From contig NZ_CP146614.1 in the NCBI RefSeq assembly GCF_037094685.1, forward strand, positions 5,270,001-5,334,000: DNA of 64,000 nt, written 5' to 3'. The position numbers and the translations under genes were made by a program. The notes beneath the pieces were generated by a model. That model did not search any database. It was not told where the DNA came from and saw only the letters and a program-made list of their open reading frames with translations. Positions 27,008-36,887 of this stretch are shown here, in pieces; position 1 is the first letter of the stretch, and each line of letters starts with the position of its first letter. This stretch comes from Massilia sp. METH4 (lineage in GTDB: Bacteria > Pseudomonadota > Gammaproteobacteria > Burkholderiales > Burkholderiaceae_D).

Positions 27008-28498
27008 TCAATCGTACTTGCTCCGGTAAACCAGCTGCCCATCGGCATCCGGCTCGAGCAGGTAGTAATCCCAGCCCCGGGTGGGCGTCGACCGTTCCAG
27101 CTTGTAGGCCAGCAGCACTTTCTCGCCGTCGCTGCGCAGGTTAATCGCGCCATACACGGCCACGCTTCGGTCCAGTTCGGCGATCTTGTCTTCGAACTTC
27201 GCCTGCGCGCGATCGCGCTCCTCGTCGGTGTCGGCCTGTGCGATCTTTGCCGCCAGGTCGCGCAGCTGGGCGCGCAACGCTTCGGGCCACTTGATGGTTT
27301 CCTTCGACGAGCGGGCCAGCTCGGTGCTGAGCAGCAGCGGCCGGATACCGCGGCTCCACCTGGCGATGGCGCCCAGTGCGTCGGCGCGCGGATGGGCGTA
27401 GGGTTCGTCGTCGCCGCTGGAGATGATCGTGGCGATCGGATTGATCGAGCGGATCAGCGGCAGCAGCGTGTCGGCGCTGCCATGGTGACAAGCCTTGGCG
27501 ATATCGCTCTCGAACCACGGCCGGGCCGCCTCGACCAGCGCGTTTTCCTCCGCGGCATTCGCCGGCTTCCCCGGCAGGCCGGTATGGGCGCCCAGCAGGT
27601 GGCGGCTCGATTCGATGTTCAGGTCGCCGCCAAGGAAAATGCGCACGTTGCGATATTTGAGGTGCAGCGCCACCGAGTGGCCGTTCTTCGTCTTGCCCAC
27701 GTCGCCGAACCAGCGCAGGGCCTTGCGGCCGTCCGCCATGTCGGCCACCGGGCCCAGCACCTTGATCAGCAATGGCTCGCCCGGTTCGTGCCCGGGCATG
27801 TACGTGGCCGACGCATCGAGCATGCGCAAGTCGTCGAACTTGCCGTCCTCGAAGGCTTCGCGCAACATGGTCGGATAGCGCTTGCCTTCGGCCCGCTCGG
27901 GTGCGGCAAGAAAGGCCTGGAATTGTTCCAGGTTCGTCACGAGGTCGGTGATGTATTTTTTTCCTTGCCACTCCACCGGCACGCCGAGGGCCTGGGAAGG
28001 CTTCTCGGCCGCCCTCTCCATCAATCCGTTCGTATAGATGCGCGCGAAGCGCAGGTTGCGTTGCTTGAACAGGTCCTCGAAGCCGCCGTAATGGTCCAGG
28101 TCCGAATGCGATACCACGGCCGCGTCGAAGGTCGTCGGCTGCTTGAAGCCGAAGCGCCAGCGCAGGAAGCGGGCCATATTGTCCCCCTTGCCCGCGTCGA
28201 CCACATAGCGCTTGCCTTCGGGCGTGATGACCAGCGCGCCGTCGCCCTGGCCGATATCGACGAACACCACTTCCAGCAGCCGGTCGGGCACGGTGTCCTC
28301 CACGCGCATCCAGCCACGTGCCTTGCGGGCGAATACCAGCAGGTAGCGGCCGTCGGCGCTGGCACCCAGCACGTCCAGTTCGTCGCCCCACAGCAGTTGC
28401 TTGAGCGGATTCGGTTCCGCAGGCGGCTGCTTGTCCGGTTCCTTGCCGAACTCGTACAGCGTGGCGGTCGGGTAGGCGGCATAACGGCGTTCAGGCAT
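27008..28498 (-). CDS. ComEC-like soluble metallo-beta-lactamase-fold hydrolase
   Basis: A 496-residue protein. Residues about 5-55 resemble an SH3-like N-terminal segment (ATLYEF, ELDVLGASADGRYLLVFARKARGWMRV). From about 57 a ComEC-type MBL domain begins: EVVFVDIGQGDGALVITPEGKRYVVDAGKG, then the metal motif SHSDLDHYGG, the later LGGDLN, and ACHHGSADTLL. The C-terminal about 110 residues are helical and charged (ALRAQLRDLAAKIAQADTDEERDRA). It lacks the membrane competence domain, so it is a soluble relative and not a DNA uptake channel. The ATG follows GAAGGAAAGACTGCC. Its substrate is unknown; nucleic acid is plausible from the family. Confidence 0.75.
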   Translation of the reverse strand: MPERRYAAYPTATLYEFGKEPDKQPPAEPNPLKQLLWGDELDVLGASADGRYLLVFARKARGWMRVEDTVPDRLLEVVFVDIGQGDGALVITPEGKRYVVDAGKGDNMARFLRWRFGFKQPTTFDAAVVSHSDLDHYGGFEDLFKQRNLRFARIYTNGLMERAAEKPSQALGVPVEWQGKKYITDLVTNLEQFQAFLAAPERAEGKRYPTMLREAFEDGKFDDLRMLDASATYMPGHEPGEPLLIKVLGPVADMADGRKALRWFGDVGKTKNGHSVALHLKYRNVRIFLGGDLNIESSRHLLGAHTGLPGKPANAAEENALVEAARPWFESDIAKACHHGSADTLLPLIRSINPIATIISSGDDEPYAHPRADALGAIARWSRGIRPLLLSTELARSSKETIKWPEALRAQLRDLAAKIAQADTDEERDRAQAKFEDKIAELDRSVAVYGAINLRSDGEKVLLAYKLERSTPTRGWDYYLLEPDADGQLVYRSKYD

Positions 28499-28689
28499 GG
28501 CAGTCTTTCCTTCATCGGCGGTTGCGCGGCATGGGGGCTGGGAAACCTCTTTATAGCCCGATATCGCCGGTCCGGCATTGTAATCGTGTTCGGATTGCAA
28601 CGAAAACAACATGATCGCGGTGCCGCGGGCGGTAACACATCCCTCCGGCCGGCCGGCGCTCGCCTGGACGCGGCTTGCGGATCGCTAGC

Positions 28690-28717
28690 TTTAACGGTAC
28701 CTTAACGGCCGCTTAAC
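28690..28717 (+). promoter_or_regulatory. Three 11-bp-phased TTAAC repeats resembling a PmrA box
   Basis: TTTAAC at 28690, CTTAAC at 28701 and CTTAAC at 28712 are separated by exactly five bases each. This is the half-site spacing of PmrA-type (OmpR family) response regulators (HTTAAD-N5-HTTAAD), although the last base differs. It lies about 40 bp before the first possible ATG of the LTA-synthase-like gene, in a typical position overlapping the -35 region. The regulator is inferred. Confidence 0.5.
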
Positions 28718-28758
28718 TCATCCGCGACACCCCTTCCGTTAACGTGCGTCGTTTCGAC

Positions 28759-30801
28759 ATGCCCCAGGGCCGCGCCACGGACCCACCAATATCGCCCATG
28801 CGCCAAACCGCTAGCCACGCACGAACGGACCTGCCATCACTCCCCCCAGCCGCAGCCCCGGCGCGCTGGCGGGACTACATCGGTCCATACCTGAACCTGT
28901 TCTACCTGCTCGCCGCCGGCCTCGCGATCCTGTCGCTGTCGCGCGCCGCCCTCGTCGCCTGGCAGCACCAGCGCGTGTCGGCGGCCAGGCTCCTCGGCGA
29001 GATCTTCGTGCAGGGCGTGCGCGCCGACCTGATCGTGCTGGGCTACTTCATCGCCGTGCCGGTAGCGCTCGCACCCTTGCTGGCGCACCGGCGCACCGCG
29101 CGGCTCTGGACGCGCCTCACGGCATGGTGGACCACCGCCGCACTGGTGTTCATCGGCTTCATGGAGCTGGCCTCGCCGCAATTCATCCTGCAATACGATA
29201 CGCGGCCGAACCGGCTGTTCATCGAGTACCTGGGCTACCCGGCCGAAGTGTTCGGCACGCTGTGGCAAGGCTACCGCTTCGTGCTGATCGCCACGGTCGC
29301 CGCGACGATCGCGCTCGGCATGCTGGTGCACCGCGCCGTGCGGCGCGGTTCCGTGCACATGAGGCTGTGGCCGGCGAAGAAGCTGCTCCTCACCTGGCCG
29401 CTGCTGATGCTGCTCGTGGTGCTGCAGATCCGTTCGACGACGGCGCACCGCCCGGCCAATCCGGCCTTCTTCGCGCTCTCGGGAGACGCGCTGGTCAACT
29501 CGCTCGTCATCAATTCCGCCTGGTCGGTGCTCGATGCCATCGGCTCCATGCGCAAGGAAGCCAGGTCGTCGGAAATCTACGGCAAGTTTCCAAGGGAGAA
29601 AGTACTGGCGGAAGTGAAAGCGGCGCCGTGGCTGCGCGACTATCGCTATCCGTCGGCGGAACTGCCCACGCTGCACCGCCAGCAGGCCGCCTACCAGCGT
29701 GCCAGGCCCCTCAACCTCGTCATCGTCCTGGAAGAAAGCCTGGGTGCCACCTTCGTGCCGTCGCTGGGCGGCCTGCCGGTGACGCCGGAGCTGGACAAGC
29801 TCAAGGAGCAAGGCTGGTGGTTCGAGCGGCTGTATGCCACGGGCACGCGCTCGGTGCGGGGCATCGAGGCGGTGGTGTCCGGCTACGCGCCCACGCCGGC
29901 ACGCAGCGTCGTGAAGCTGTCGCTGGCGCAGCGCGATTTCTATACGCTCGCGCTGGGGCTGGGCAAAGAGGGGTATGCGACCGAGTTCGTGTATGGCGGC
30001 GAAGCGCATTTCGACAATATGCGCGGTTTCTTCACCGGCAACGGCTTCCAGAACGTCGTGGACCGCCGCGCCATGCAGCCCCGCTTCGAGGGCAGCTGGG
30101 GCGCCTCCGACGAAGACCTGTTCGACAAGTCGCTCGAACGGCTGAAGGCCCTGCACGCCCAGGGCAAGCCGTTCTTCAGCCTGATCTTCACGTCGTCGAA
30201 CCATGAACCGTTCGAGTTCCCGGACGGCAAGATCGCCCTGCACGATCCCGTGAAGGCCAGCGTGAACAACGCGGTGAAGTATGCCGATTTCGCGCTCGGC
30301 AAGTTCATCCGCGCGGCGCAACGGGAGGATTACTGGCGCGATACGGTGTTCCTGATCGTGGCCGACCACGACACCCGCGTCTATGGCGACAGCCTCGTAC
30401 CGGTCAATAAGTTCCATATTCCCGGCCTGATCCTCGGCGCTGACGTGCAACCGAAGCGCATCCGCACGCTGGCCAGCCAGATCGACCTGGCACCCACGCT
30501 GCTGTCGCTGATCGGCGTGTCGAGCGAACACCCGATGATCGGTCGCGACCTGGCACGGGACAGCGCCACCCCGGGCCGCGCCATGCTGCAGTTCGATAAC
30601 TATTTCGCCTGGCTGGAGGACGATTCCGTGACGATCCTGCGCCCGGACCAGGCGCCGCTGGCCGGCCGGTACGACGCTGCCACGGGGGCGCTGGCACTCA
30701 CGCAGGCACCACCGGCCCAACCGCTCGTCGATCGTGCGATGGCGCACGTGATGCTGCCGTCGCTGCTGTACCGCGAGCAGCGCTATCGGCTGGCGCCCTG
30801 A
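28759..30801 (+). CDS. LTA-synthase/OpgB-type phosphoglycerol (or related) transferase
   Basis: A membrane-anchored sulfatase-fold enzyme of 680 residues. Five N-terminal membrane segments lie at about 40-60, 85-105, 118-140, 170-190 and 210-228, followed by a periplasmic catalytic domain. Metal and active-site motifs are visible: VIVLEESLG, GTRSVRGIE with the candidate nucleophile Thr near residue 363, and VADHDTR. In the family these enzymes move phosphoglycerol from phosphatidylglycerol to teichoic acid or to periplasmic glucans; in a Gram-negative the glucan or a lipid A-like target is more likely. The start is uncertain: ATG 28759, ATG 28798 and GTG 28744 all lack a clear ribosome site. 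A PmrA-like box precedes it. Its 3' end overlaps the convergent Hcp gene by 19 bp. Confidence 0.85.
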   Translation: MPQGRATDPPISPMRQTASHARTDLPSLPPAAAPARWRDYIGPYLNLFYLLAAGLAILSLSRAALVAWQHQRVSAARLLGEIFVQGVRADLIVLGYFIAVPVALAPLLAHRRTARLWTRLTAWWTTAALVFIGFMELASPQFILQYDTRPNRLFIEYLGYPAEVFGTLWQGYRFVLIATVAATIALGMLVHRAVRRGSVHMRLWPAKKLLLTWPLLMLLVVLQIRSTTAHRPANPAFFALSGDALVNSLVINSAWSVLDAIGSMRKEARSSEIYGKFPREKVLAEVKAAPWLRDYRYPSAELPTLHRQQAAYQRARPLNLVIVLEESLGATFVPSLGGLPVTPELDKLKEQGWWFERLYATGTRSVRGIEAVVSGYAPTPARSVVKLSLAQRDFYTLALGLGKEGYATEFVYGGEAHFDNMRGFFTGNGFQNVVDRRAMQPRFEGSWGASDEDLFDKSLERLKALHAQGKPFFSLIFTSSNHEPFEFPDGKIALHDPVKASVNNAVKYADFALGKFIRAAQREDYWRDTVFLIVADHDTRVYGDSLVPVNKFHIPGLILGADVQPKRIRTLASQIDLAPTLLSLIGVSSEHPMIGRDLARDSATPGRAMLQFDNYFAWLEDDSVTILRPDQAPLAGRYDAATGALALTQAPPAQPLVDRAMAHVMLPSLLYREQRYRLAP

Positions 30802-31247
30802 GCGGGCCCGTCAGCCCGCATTCCGCCCTGCCAGGCGAACGTCTCGTCCGGCTCACCCATGTCCGTCAGCTGCGTCAGCCGGGCATGGGCGAACGTCAGC
30901 ACCACGGTTTCCATCATTTCCGTGCCGCGCCGCGGGCCGGTCGCCACGTGCGCAACCAGCACGTCTTCCAGGACGATCTCGTAGCACCGGGTCCGTTCGC
31001 CGCGCGCCCCGGTCCGCACGAAATCGAAGCGCGCTCCCGCCAGGCGGCTGGCGCCAATGCATAGCCGCGCCAGCGCTGTCGATGCGGCATCGCGGGACTT
31101 CACGAAACGGATTTCCGATACACCGCCCGGCACGCTGGGCCCGCGCAGCGACCAGCTGACCGAATCGCAATCGATCCAGTGTTCGTACCCGCTCTCCGCG
31201 CAGCTGCCCGGGGCGCCGTCGATCCGCAGGTAAGAGTGCATCGTCAT
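30783..31247 (-). CDS. hcp: Solitary Hcp-family type VI secretion tube protein
   Basis: A 154-residue protein of the Hcp (T6SS_HCP) fold. The ordered segments match the family: MHSYLRIDGAPGSCAESGYEHWIDCDSVSWSLRGP, EIRFVKSRDAASTALARLCIGASRL (equivalent of the Hcp core helix) and YEIVLEDVLVAHVATG. Hcp forms hexameric rings that stack into the T6SS inner tube and may carry effectors. The ATG at 31247 has GGAGG five bases upstream. No other T6SS gene is present, so this is an orphan Hcp that would need a distant apparatus. It overlaps the convergent LTA-synthase-like gene by 19 bp. Confidence 0.75.
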   Translation of the reverse strand: MTMHSYLRIDGAPGSCAESGYEHWIDCDSVSWSLRGPSVPGGVSEIRFVKSRDAASTALARLCIGASRLAGARFDFVRTGARGERTRCYEIVLEDVLVAHVATGPRRGTEMMETVVLTFAHARLTQLTDMGEPDETFAWQGGMRADGPAQGASR

Positions 31248-31531
31248 GAACGCCTCCATCTGATGGCTGGGATGCTGCTGGTTCATTTCTACGACTACCA
31301 GGATGATAGCGCTATTTGACCGCAAGGCTTGAAAAAATTATATCCACGCCGTTCGTTGCCACCCGCGCCCGGCTTCGATCATCACCGTGATTGGTCCGTC
31401 CAGTTCGCGCAACCGGTCTTGCCACCCTGATCAATTGGACCTACCATCGGCATAGCCGCCGCCAAACAGAACTAGAACTCGCGACAGACGAGTGCCGGCG
31501 TAGCCTACCTATCTACAATGGAGACACTTCG

Positions 31532-32980
31532 ATGAGCGAAAACAATGCCGGCCCGATCGACCGCCGCACCGTACTGAAGGCCGCCGGCGCGGCCGCGATC
31601 ATGCTGGCGACCAGCGCCTTTGCCGCCGTACCCCGCAAGCGCTACGCCGTGGTCGGCGTGGGCTCGCGGGCCCGGATGTTCACCGGCGCCATCACCGGGA
31701 AGTACCGCGACGGCAACGAGATCGTGGCGGTCTGCGACAGCAATCCCGGCCGGGCCGCGCTGGCCGTGCGCACGATCGGCGCCACCGGCGCCAGCCAGCC
31801 GCGCGCCTACAAGGCTGCCGACTTCGACCAGATGATCCGGGAGACGAAGCCGCAATACGTGATCGTCACGACACCCGATGCGAACCACGACGACTACATC
31901 GTGCGGGCGCTGGAAGCCGGCTGCGACGTGATCACGGAAAAACCGATGACGACGACGGCCGCGAAAGCCCAGCGCATCCTCGACGCCGTGCAGCGCACCG
32001 GCCGCCATATCCGCGTCACCTTCAACTACCGCTACACGCCGCCGCGCTCGCAGGTGAAGGATATCCTCATGAGCGGCGAGATCGGCGACGTGCTGTCGGT
32101 CGATTTCACCTGGTTGCTCAATACCGTGCACGGCGCCGACTATTTCCGCCGCTGGCACAGCAACAAGGCGATGTCCGGCGGGCTGATGATCCACAAGTCG
32201 ACCCACCATTTCGACCTGGTGAACTGGTGGCTGGGCGCCCAGCCCGAACTGGTGCACGCGTTCGGTTCGCGCCAGTTCTACACGCCCGCCACGGCCAAGC
32301 GCATGGGCCTGGCCGGCGCCCACGAGCGCTGCCTTACCTGCCCGGAAAAGCAGAAATGCACGTTCTACTTCGACCTCGCGGTCGATCCCGGCCTGAAGGC
32401 CCTGTACCTCGACAACGAGAAGCACGACGGCTACTACCGCGACCAGTGCGTGTGGCGCCCCGAGATCAATATCGAGGACACGATGAACGTGATGGTCCGC
32501 TACGACAACGGCACGCAGCTGACCTATGCGCTGTCCGCCTACGATGCGTGGGAGGGTTACCACGTGGCCTTCAACGGCACCAAGGGCCGGCTGGAACACC
32601 GCATCGTGGAACAGGTGGGCGCGGCCGGCGCGGCCGAGGTGCAGAGCCGCAGCGACCAGGTGCAGACGCGCGTGATTCCGCTGCGCGGCGCTGCGCGCGA
32701 CATCGAGCCCTGGACGGGCACCGGCGGCCATGGCGGCGGCGATGCGGTGATGCTGGAGGAAATCTTCGGCACCGCCCCGGCGGACAAGTACAAGCGCATG
32801 GCCGACGAACGCTCCGGCGCCTATTCGATCCTGATCGGCGTGGCCGCCAACCAGTGCTTCGAGACCGGCCAGTCCGTCAAGATCGCCGATCTCGTTACCG
32901 GCCTCGCGCCGCCGGACCGGGCGCCGATGCCAACGCGCGAGATGCCGGTGCCGATGCCGCTACGGCGCAAGATTCCCTGA
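31532..32980 (+). CDS. Tat-exported Gfo/Idh/MocA family oxidoreductase
   Basis: A 482-residue NAD(P)-dependent oxidoreductase. The N-terminus is a twin-arginine signal (DRRTVLKAAGAAAIMLATSAFA), so the folded enzyme is exported to the periplasm. The Rossmann fold follows (RYAVVGVGSRARMF), then VIVTTPDANHDDYIVRALEAG and EKPMTTT, the conserved lysine-proline motif of the family. A Cys-containing insertion, CLTCPEKQKCTF, occurs near residue 270. A ribosome site TGGAGA lies nine bases before the ATG. Related exported enzymes act on glycans (for example glycoside hydrolase GH109-type redox chemistry); that role is inferred. It stands alone, divergent from the Hcp gene. Confidence 0.85.
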   Translation: MSENNAGPIDRRTVLKAAGAAAIMLATSAFAAVPRKRYAVVGVGSRARMFTGAITGKYRDGNEIVAVCDSNPGRAALAVRTIGATGASQPRAYKAADFDQMIRETKPQYVIVTTPDANHDDYIVRALEAGCDVITEKPMTTTAAKAQRILDAVQRTGRHIRVTFNYRYTPPRSQVKDILMSGEIGDVLSVDFTWLLNTVHGADYFRRWHSNKAMSGGLMIHKSTHHFDLVNWWLGAQPELVHAFGSRQFYTPATAKRMGLAGAHERCLTCPEKQKCTFYFDLAVDPGLKALYLDNEKHDGYYRDQCVWRPEINIEDTMNVMVRYDNGTQLTYALSAYDAWEGYHVAFNGTKGRLEHRIVEQVGAAGAAEVQSRSDQVQTRVIPLRGAARDIEPWTGTGGHGGGDAVMLEEIFGTAPADKYKRMADERSGAYSILIGVAANQCFETGQSVKIADLVTGLAPPDRAPMPTREMPVPMPLRRKIP

Positions 32981-33005
32981 GCGGCCCGGGGCGAAGCGGT
33001 CGTTT

Positions 33006-34580
33006 CTAGACCCTCGTCGCCGGCGCTTTCGCGGCGGCGGTGGCATCGACGCGGCTGACCAGCACCATGGCGATGCGCCGCTCCCGCACCTCGGCCACCT
33101 CCAGCCGCAGATCGTCCAGCGCCAGCACCTGGCCCACTTCGGGCATGCTGCCCAGGCGTTCCAGCATGAAGCCGGCGAGCGACGTGTATTCGTCGGTGGC
33201 AACGCCCAGCGCGTCCGATTCCAGCACCTGCTGCAGGTAATGCAGGTCGGCGCCGCCATCCACGCGCCAGCGGCCGTCGCCCAGGTGCTGTACCACCGGC
33301 TGCTCATCCTCGTCGGGGAATTCGCCGGCGATCGCTTCCAGGATGTCGATCGGCGTCACCAGCCCCTGGATGGTGCCGTATTCGTCGGCGATCAGCACCA
33401 GCTGGCCGTGCGAGCGCTTCAGCGTCTCCATCACTTGCAGTACGCCGGCCGTATCGGGCATCACGATGGGCGGGCGGATGCTGCGCGCCGGGTCGATGTG
33501 GCCGTCTTCCGCAAGGTCCGCGATCACGTCCTTCGCGCGCGCAACGCCAACAATATTGTCCAGCTGCCCCCGCCCGGCCGGGTAAAAGCTGTGCGGGGCA
33601 TCGAGCAGCTGGGCACGGATCGAGGCGGCGTCGTCGTCCAGGTCGACCCAGGAGATGTCGGAGCGCGGTGTCATGATCGAGCGCACGGGCCGCTGCGACA
33701 GGCTGAGCACACCGCTGACCATGTGCCGTTCCGCCGACTCGAACGTGGGCGGGTCCGCATTCTCGCGCGCCGCCGCCGCCGGCGCGGGGCCGGCATCATC
33801 GGTCTTTTCGCCCATCAGCCGCAACACGGCATTGGCCGTGCGCTCGCGCAGCGGCAGGTGTTCCTGCTGCCGCAGGAAATTGCGCCGCGCCAGCTGGTTC
33901 AGCGCCTCGATCACGACCGAGAAGCCGATTGCCGCGTACAGGTAACCCTTCGGGATATGGAAGCCGAAGCCCTCCGCGATCAGCGACAGGCCGATCATCA
34001 GCAGAAACGACAGGCACAGCACCACCACGGTCGGGTGGGCGTTGACGAAGCTCGTCAGCGGCTTAGAGGAAAACATCATCACGGCCATCGAGACGATGAC
34101 GGCGGTGATCATCACGGCCAGTTCGTCGACCATGCCGACCGCCGTGATGACGGAATCGAGCGAGAACACGGCGTCGAGCACGATGATCTGGCCGACCACG
34201 GCGGCAAAGCTGGCATAGGTCACCGGGCCGCTCCTGGCATGTACCTGCCCCTCGACCCGCTCGTGCAATTCGATGGTGGCCTTGAACAGGAGAAAGATGC
34301 CGCCCAGCAGCAGGATCAGGTCGCGGCCGGAAAATGCCATCGTGCCGACCGTAAACAACGGCTCGGTGAGCGTCACGATCCAGGAAATCACGCTAAGCAG
34401 GCCGAGGCGCATCAGCAAGGCCAGCGACAAGCCCAATAGCCTGGCCTTGTCGCGCTGGTGCGGCGGCACCTTTTCGGCCACGATGGCGATGAAGATCAGG
34501 TTGTCGATGCCGAGCACGATCTCCAGCACGATCAGCGTCAGCAAACCAATCCAGATGTTCGGGTCAGCAAACCATTCCAT
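33006..34580 (-). CDS. TerC-family membrane protein with CBS pair and CorC/HlyC domain
   Basis: A 524-residue protein like E. coli YegH/YoaE. The N-terminal about 235 residues are a TerC domain with seven membrane segments, beginning [30 protein letters not shown] and including [17 protein letters not shown], whose acidic residues are typical. Then come two CBS motifs (about 305-425: [42 protein letters not shown]) and a C-terminal transporter-associated domain (about 435-515: [32 protein letters not shown]). TerC proteins export or load metals such as Mn; adenine nucleotides may be sensed through CBS. The start ATG follows GCGGAGG. It is divergent from rlhA and convergent with the oxidoreductase gene. 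Confidence 0.9.
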   Translation of the reverse strand: MEWFADPNIWIGLLTLIVLEIVLGIDNLIFIAIVAEKVPPHQRDKARLLGLSLALLMRLGLLSVISWIVTLTEPLFTVGTMAFSGRDLILLLGGIFLLFKATIELHERVEGQVHARSGPVTYASFAAVVGQIIVLDAVFSLDSVITAVGMVDELAVMITAVIVSMAVMMFSSKPLTSFVNAHPTVVVLCLSFLLMIGLSLIAEGFGFHIPKGYLYAAIGFSVVIEALNQLARRNFLRQQEHLPLRERTANAVLRLMGEKTDDAGPAPAAAARENADPPTFESAERHMVSGVLSLSQRPVRSIMTPRSDISWVDLDDDAASIRAQLLDAPHSFYPAGRGQLDNIVGVARAKDVIADLAEDGHIDPARSIRPPIVMPDTAGVLQVMETLKRSHGQLVLIADEYGTIQGLVTPIDILEAIAGEFPDEDEQPVVQHLGDGRWRVDGGADLHYLQQVLESDALGVATDEYTSLAGFMLERLGSMPEVGQVLALDDLRLEVAEVRERRIAMVLVSRVDATAAAKAPATRV

Positions 34581-34723
34581 GCCTGGCCTCCGCAAGTTGT
34601 CGGCTAGTCAATTGTAGGACAATGGCCGCTGCCGGGCCGCCCGGTAGCACGGAGCCCCGCCACCATGACAGCGGGGGCGCGCAAGGCTATAATCTCCGCC
34701 TTCGCCAGCCAGGAATGCCCGCC

Positions 34724-36694
34724 ATGTCCCTCCTCGACCATCAACTCGAACTGCTGTCCCCCGCCAAAACCGCGGAGATCGGCCGCGAAGCCATCCTGCA
34801 CGGCGCCGATGCCGTGTACATCGGCGGTCCGGCCTTCGGCGCGCGCCACAATGCGAGCAACCCTTTGGCAGACATCGCGGCGCTCACGCAATTCGCGCAC
34901 CGCTACCGCGCGCGTATCTTCGTGACGATGAACACGATCATGCACGACAGCGAACTGGACCTGGCCCGCAAGCAGATCTGGCAGCTCTACGAGGCCGGCG
35001 TGGATGCGCTGATCATCCAGGACATGGGTCTGCTGGAGATGGATCTGCCCCCCATCCAGGTGCACGCCAGCACGCAGTGCGACATCCGCACCGTCGAGAA
35101 GGCGAAGTTCCTCGGCAATGTCGGCTTTTCGCAGCTGGTCCTGGCGCGCGAGCTGACGATCGAGCAGATCAGGAAGATCCGCGCGGAAGTCGATACGCCG
35201 CTCGAGTACTTCATCCACGGCGCGCTGTGCGTCGCCTTCTCCGGCCAGTGCTATATCTCGCACGCGGACACGGGGCGCAGCGCCAACCGCGGCGATTGCT
35301 CGCAGGCTTGCCGGCTGCCGTACACGCTGTCGGACAGCCAGGGCCGCGTGGTGGCCTACGAAAAGCACTTGCTGTCGATGAAGGACAACGACCAGAGCCG
35401 CAACCTGGAAGCGCTGGTCGATGCCGGCATCCGCTCGTTCAAGATCGAGGGCCGCTACAAGGACATGGGGTATGTGAAGAACATCACGGCCCACTACCGG
35501 CTGCTGCTGGACGAGATCCTGGAGCGCCGTCCCGAATTCGCGCGCGCTTCCAGCGGCCGCACCGAGGTGCTGTTCACGCCGGACGTGGACAAGAACTTCC
35601 ACCGCGGCCATACCGATTACTTCGCCGGCGGCCGCCAGGACGATATCGGCGCGTTCGACTCGCCAAAATACCTGGGCGTGAAGCTGGGCACCGTGACCCG
35701 GCTCGGCGGCGACCACTTCGACCTGTTGACCGACGCGCCGATGGCCAATGGCGACGGCTTGAACTACATGGTCAAGCGCACCCCGGCCGGCATCCAGGCC
35801 AACAAGGTGGAAAAGCTCGGCGAGAGCGAGGAAGGCCAGCGCTGGCGCGTATTCCCCAACGAGCCGATGGCGAGCCTGACGGCGCTGAAGGTGGGCACGG
35901 AAGTGCACCGCAACCGCGACCACCAGTGGGAAGCGGCGCTGACCAAGAAGTCTTCCGAACGCAGGGTGGGCGTGCACCTGGCACTGTCCGACGGGGCGGA
36001 TGGGCTGACGCTGACCGTGACCGACGAGGATGGCATCACGACGGCCACCTCCGCCCATCTGGCGCTGCAACCGGCCCAGCAGGCGGCGCAGGCGGAAGCG
36101 TCGCTGCGCACCAGCCTCGGCAAGCTGGGCAACACGATGTTCGAGGCCACGTCGGTCGAGCTGAAACTGGCGCAGCCCTGGTTCGTGCCGAACGGCGCCG
36201 TCAACGCGCTGCGGCGCGACGCGATCGCCGCCCATGAAGCGGCCCGCCTGGCGGCCTGGGAGCGCCCGCCCCGCAAGGCGCCGGCCGAACCGCCGGCAAT
36301 CTACCCGGATACCCAGCTGACGTACCTGGCCAACGTCTACAACGAAAAAGCCCGCGCGTTCTACCACAAGCATGGCGTGCAGATGATCGATGCCGCCTAC
36401 GAAGCCCATGAGGAACCGGGCGAAGTGCCGCTGATGATCACCAAGCACTGCCTGCGCTTCTCGTTCAACCTGTGCCCGAAGCAGGCCAAGGGCGTGCAGG
36501 GCGTGCAGGGCCAGGTGAAGGCCGAACCGATGACGCTCGTTTCCGGCAACGAGCAATACACGCTGCGCTTCGACTGCAAGCCGTGCGAGATGCACGTCGT
36601 GGGCGCGATGAAGCCGGGCATCCTGAACTCCCCGCCACCGTCCGCCGTGCCGTACAGCCCGCTGGTGTTCCACAAGCAGCGGCCGCGGGCCTGA
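34724..36694 (+). CDS. rlhA: 23S rRNA 5-hydroxycytidine synthase (peptidase U32 family)
   Basis: A 656-residue U32-family protein with the length and C-terminal DUF3656-like extension of E. coli RlhA, which hydroxylates C2501 of 23S rRNA using prephenate-derived chemistry. Motifs: ELLSPAKTAEIGREAILHGADAVYIGG at the start, EYFIHGALCVAFSGQCYIS (about 164-182) and RGDCSQACRLPY (about 192-203), holding the cysteines of the iron-sulphur site; CLRFSFNLCPKQ and FDCKPCEM near the C-terminus add two more Cys. It is longer than the tRNA enzyme TrhP. The ATG at 34724 has AGGA nine bases before; an ATG at 34715 sits on that site. A TATAAT at 34688-34693 is a good -10 element. Confidence 0.88.
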   Translation: MSLLDHQLELLSPAKTAEIGREAILHGADAVYIGGPAFGARHNASNPLADIAALTQFAHRYRARIFVTMNTIMHDSELDLARKQIWQLYEAGVDALIIQDMGLLEMDLPPIQVHASTQCDIRTVEKAKFLGNVGFSQLVLARELTIEQIRKIRAEVDTPLEYFIHGALCVAFSGQCYISHADTGRSANRGDCSQACRLPYTLSDSQGRVVAYEKHLLSMKDNDQSRNLEALVDAGIRSFKIEGRYKDMGYVKNITAHYRLLLDEILERRPEFARASSGRTEVLFTPDVDKNFHRGHTDYFAGGRQDDIGAFDSPKYLGVKLGTVTRLGGDHFDLLTDAPMANGDGLNYMVKRTPAGIQANKVEKLGESEEGQRWRVFPNEPMASLTALKVGTEVHRNRDHQWEAALTKKSSERRVGVHLALSDGADGLTLTVTDEDGITTATSAHLALQPAQQAAQAEASLRTSLGKLGNTMFEATSVELKLAQPWFVPNGAVNALRRDAIAAHEAARLAAWERPPRKAPAEPPAIYPDTQLTYLANVYNEKARAFYHKHGVQMIDAAYEAHEEPGEVPLMITKHCLRFSFNLCPKQAKGVQGVQGQVKAEPMTLVSGNEQYTLRFDCKPCEMHVVGAMKPGILNSPPPSAVPYSPLVFHKQRPRA

Positions 36695-36756
36695 TCGGCG
36701 CCCTGCGAATGTCCAAAATTTAACATTCGAGCGTATTTGTTTGATTCTTAACGCAG

Positions 36757-36779
36757 CTGTTGCGGCTGAGCCGCAGCAG
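36757..36779. terminator. Hairpin between rlhA and the M35 peptidase gene
   Basis: CTGTTGCGGCT and AGCCGCAGCAG pair over 11 bp with one mismatch around a single G. There is no T-run, so termination is uncertain; it may instead be a mRNA structure or regulator site ahead of the peptidase gene. The surrounding 36695-36887 is AT-rich and probably holds the peptidase promoter. Confidence 0.35.
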
Positions 36780-36887
36780 TGAGCACACACGATTTAACAA
36801 TGTTGACTCGGCGCTAATCGCCATGTGACGATGAATTCTCACCGGGCCCATCCGGTGCTTCATTCACTTTCACTAGAGGAGTCGGCG

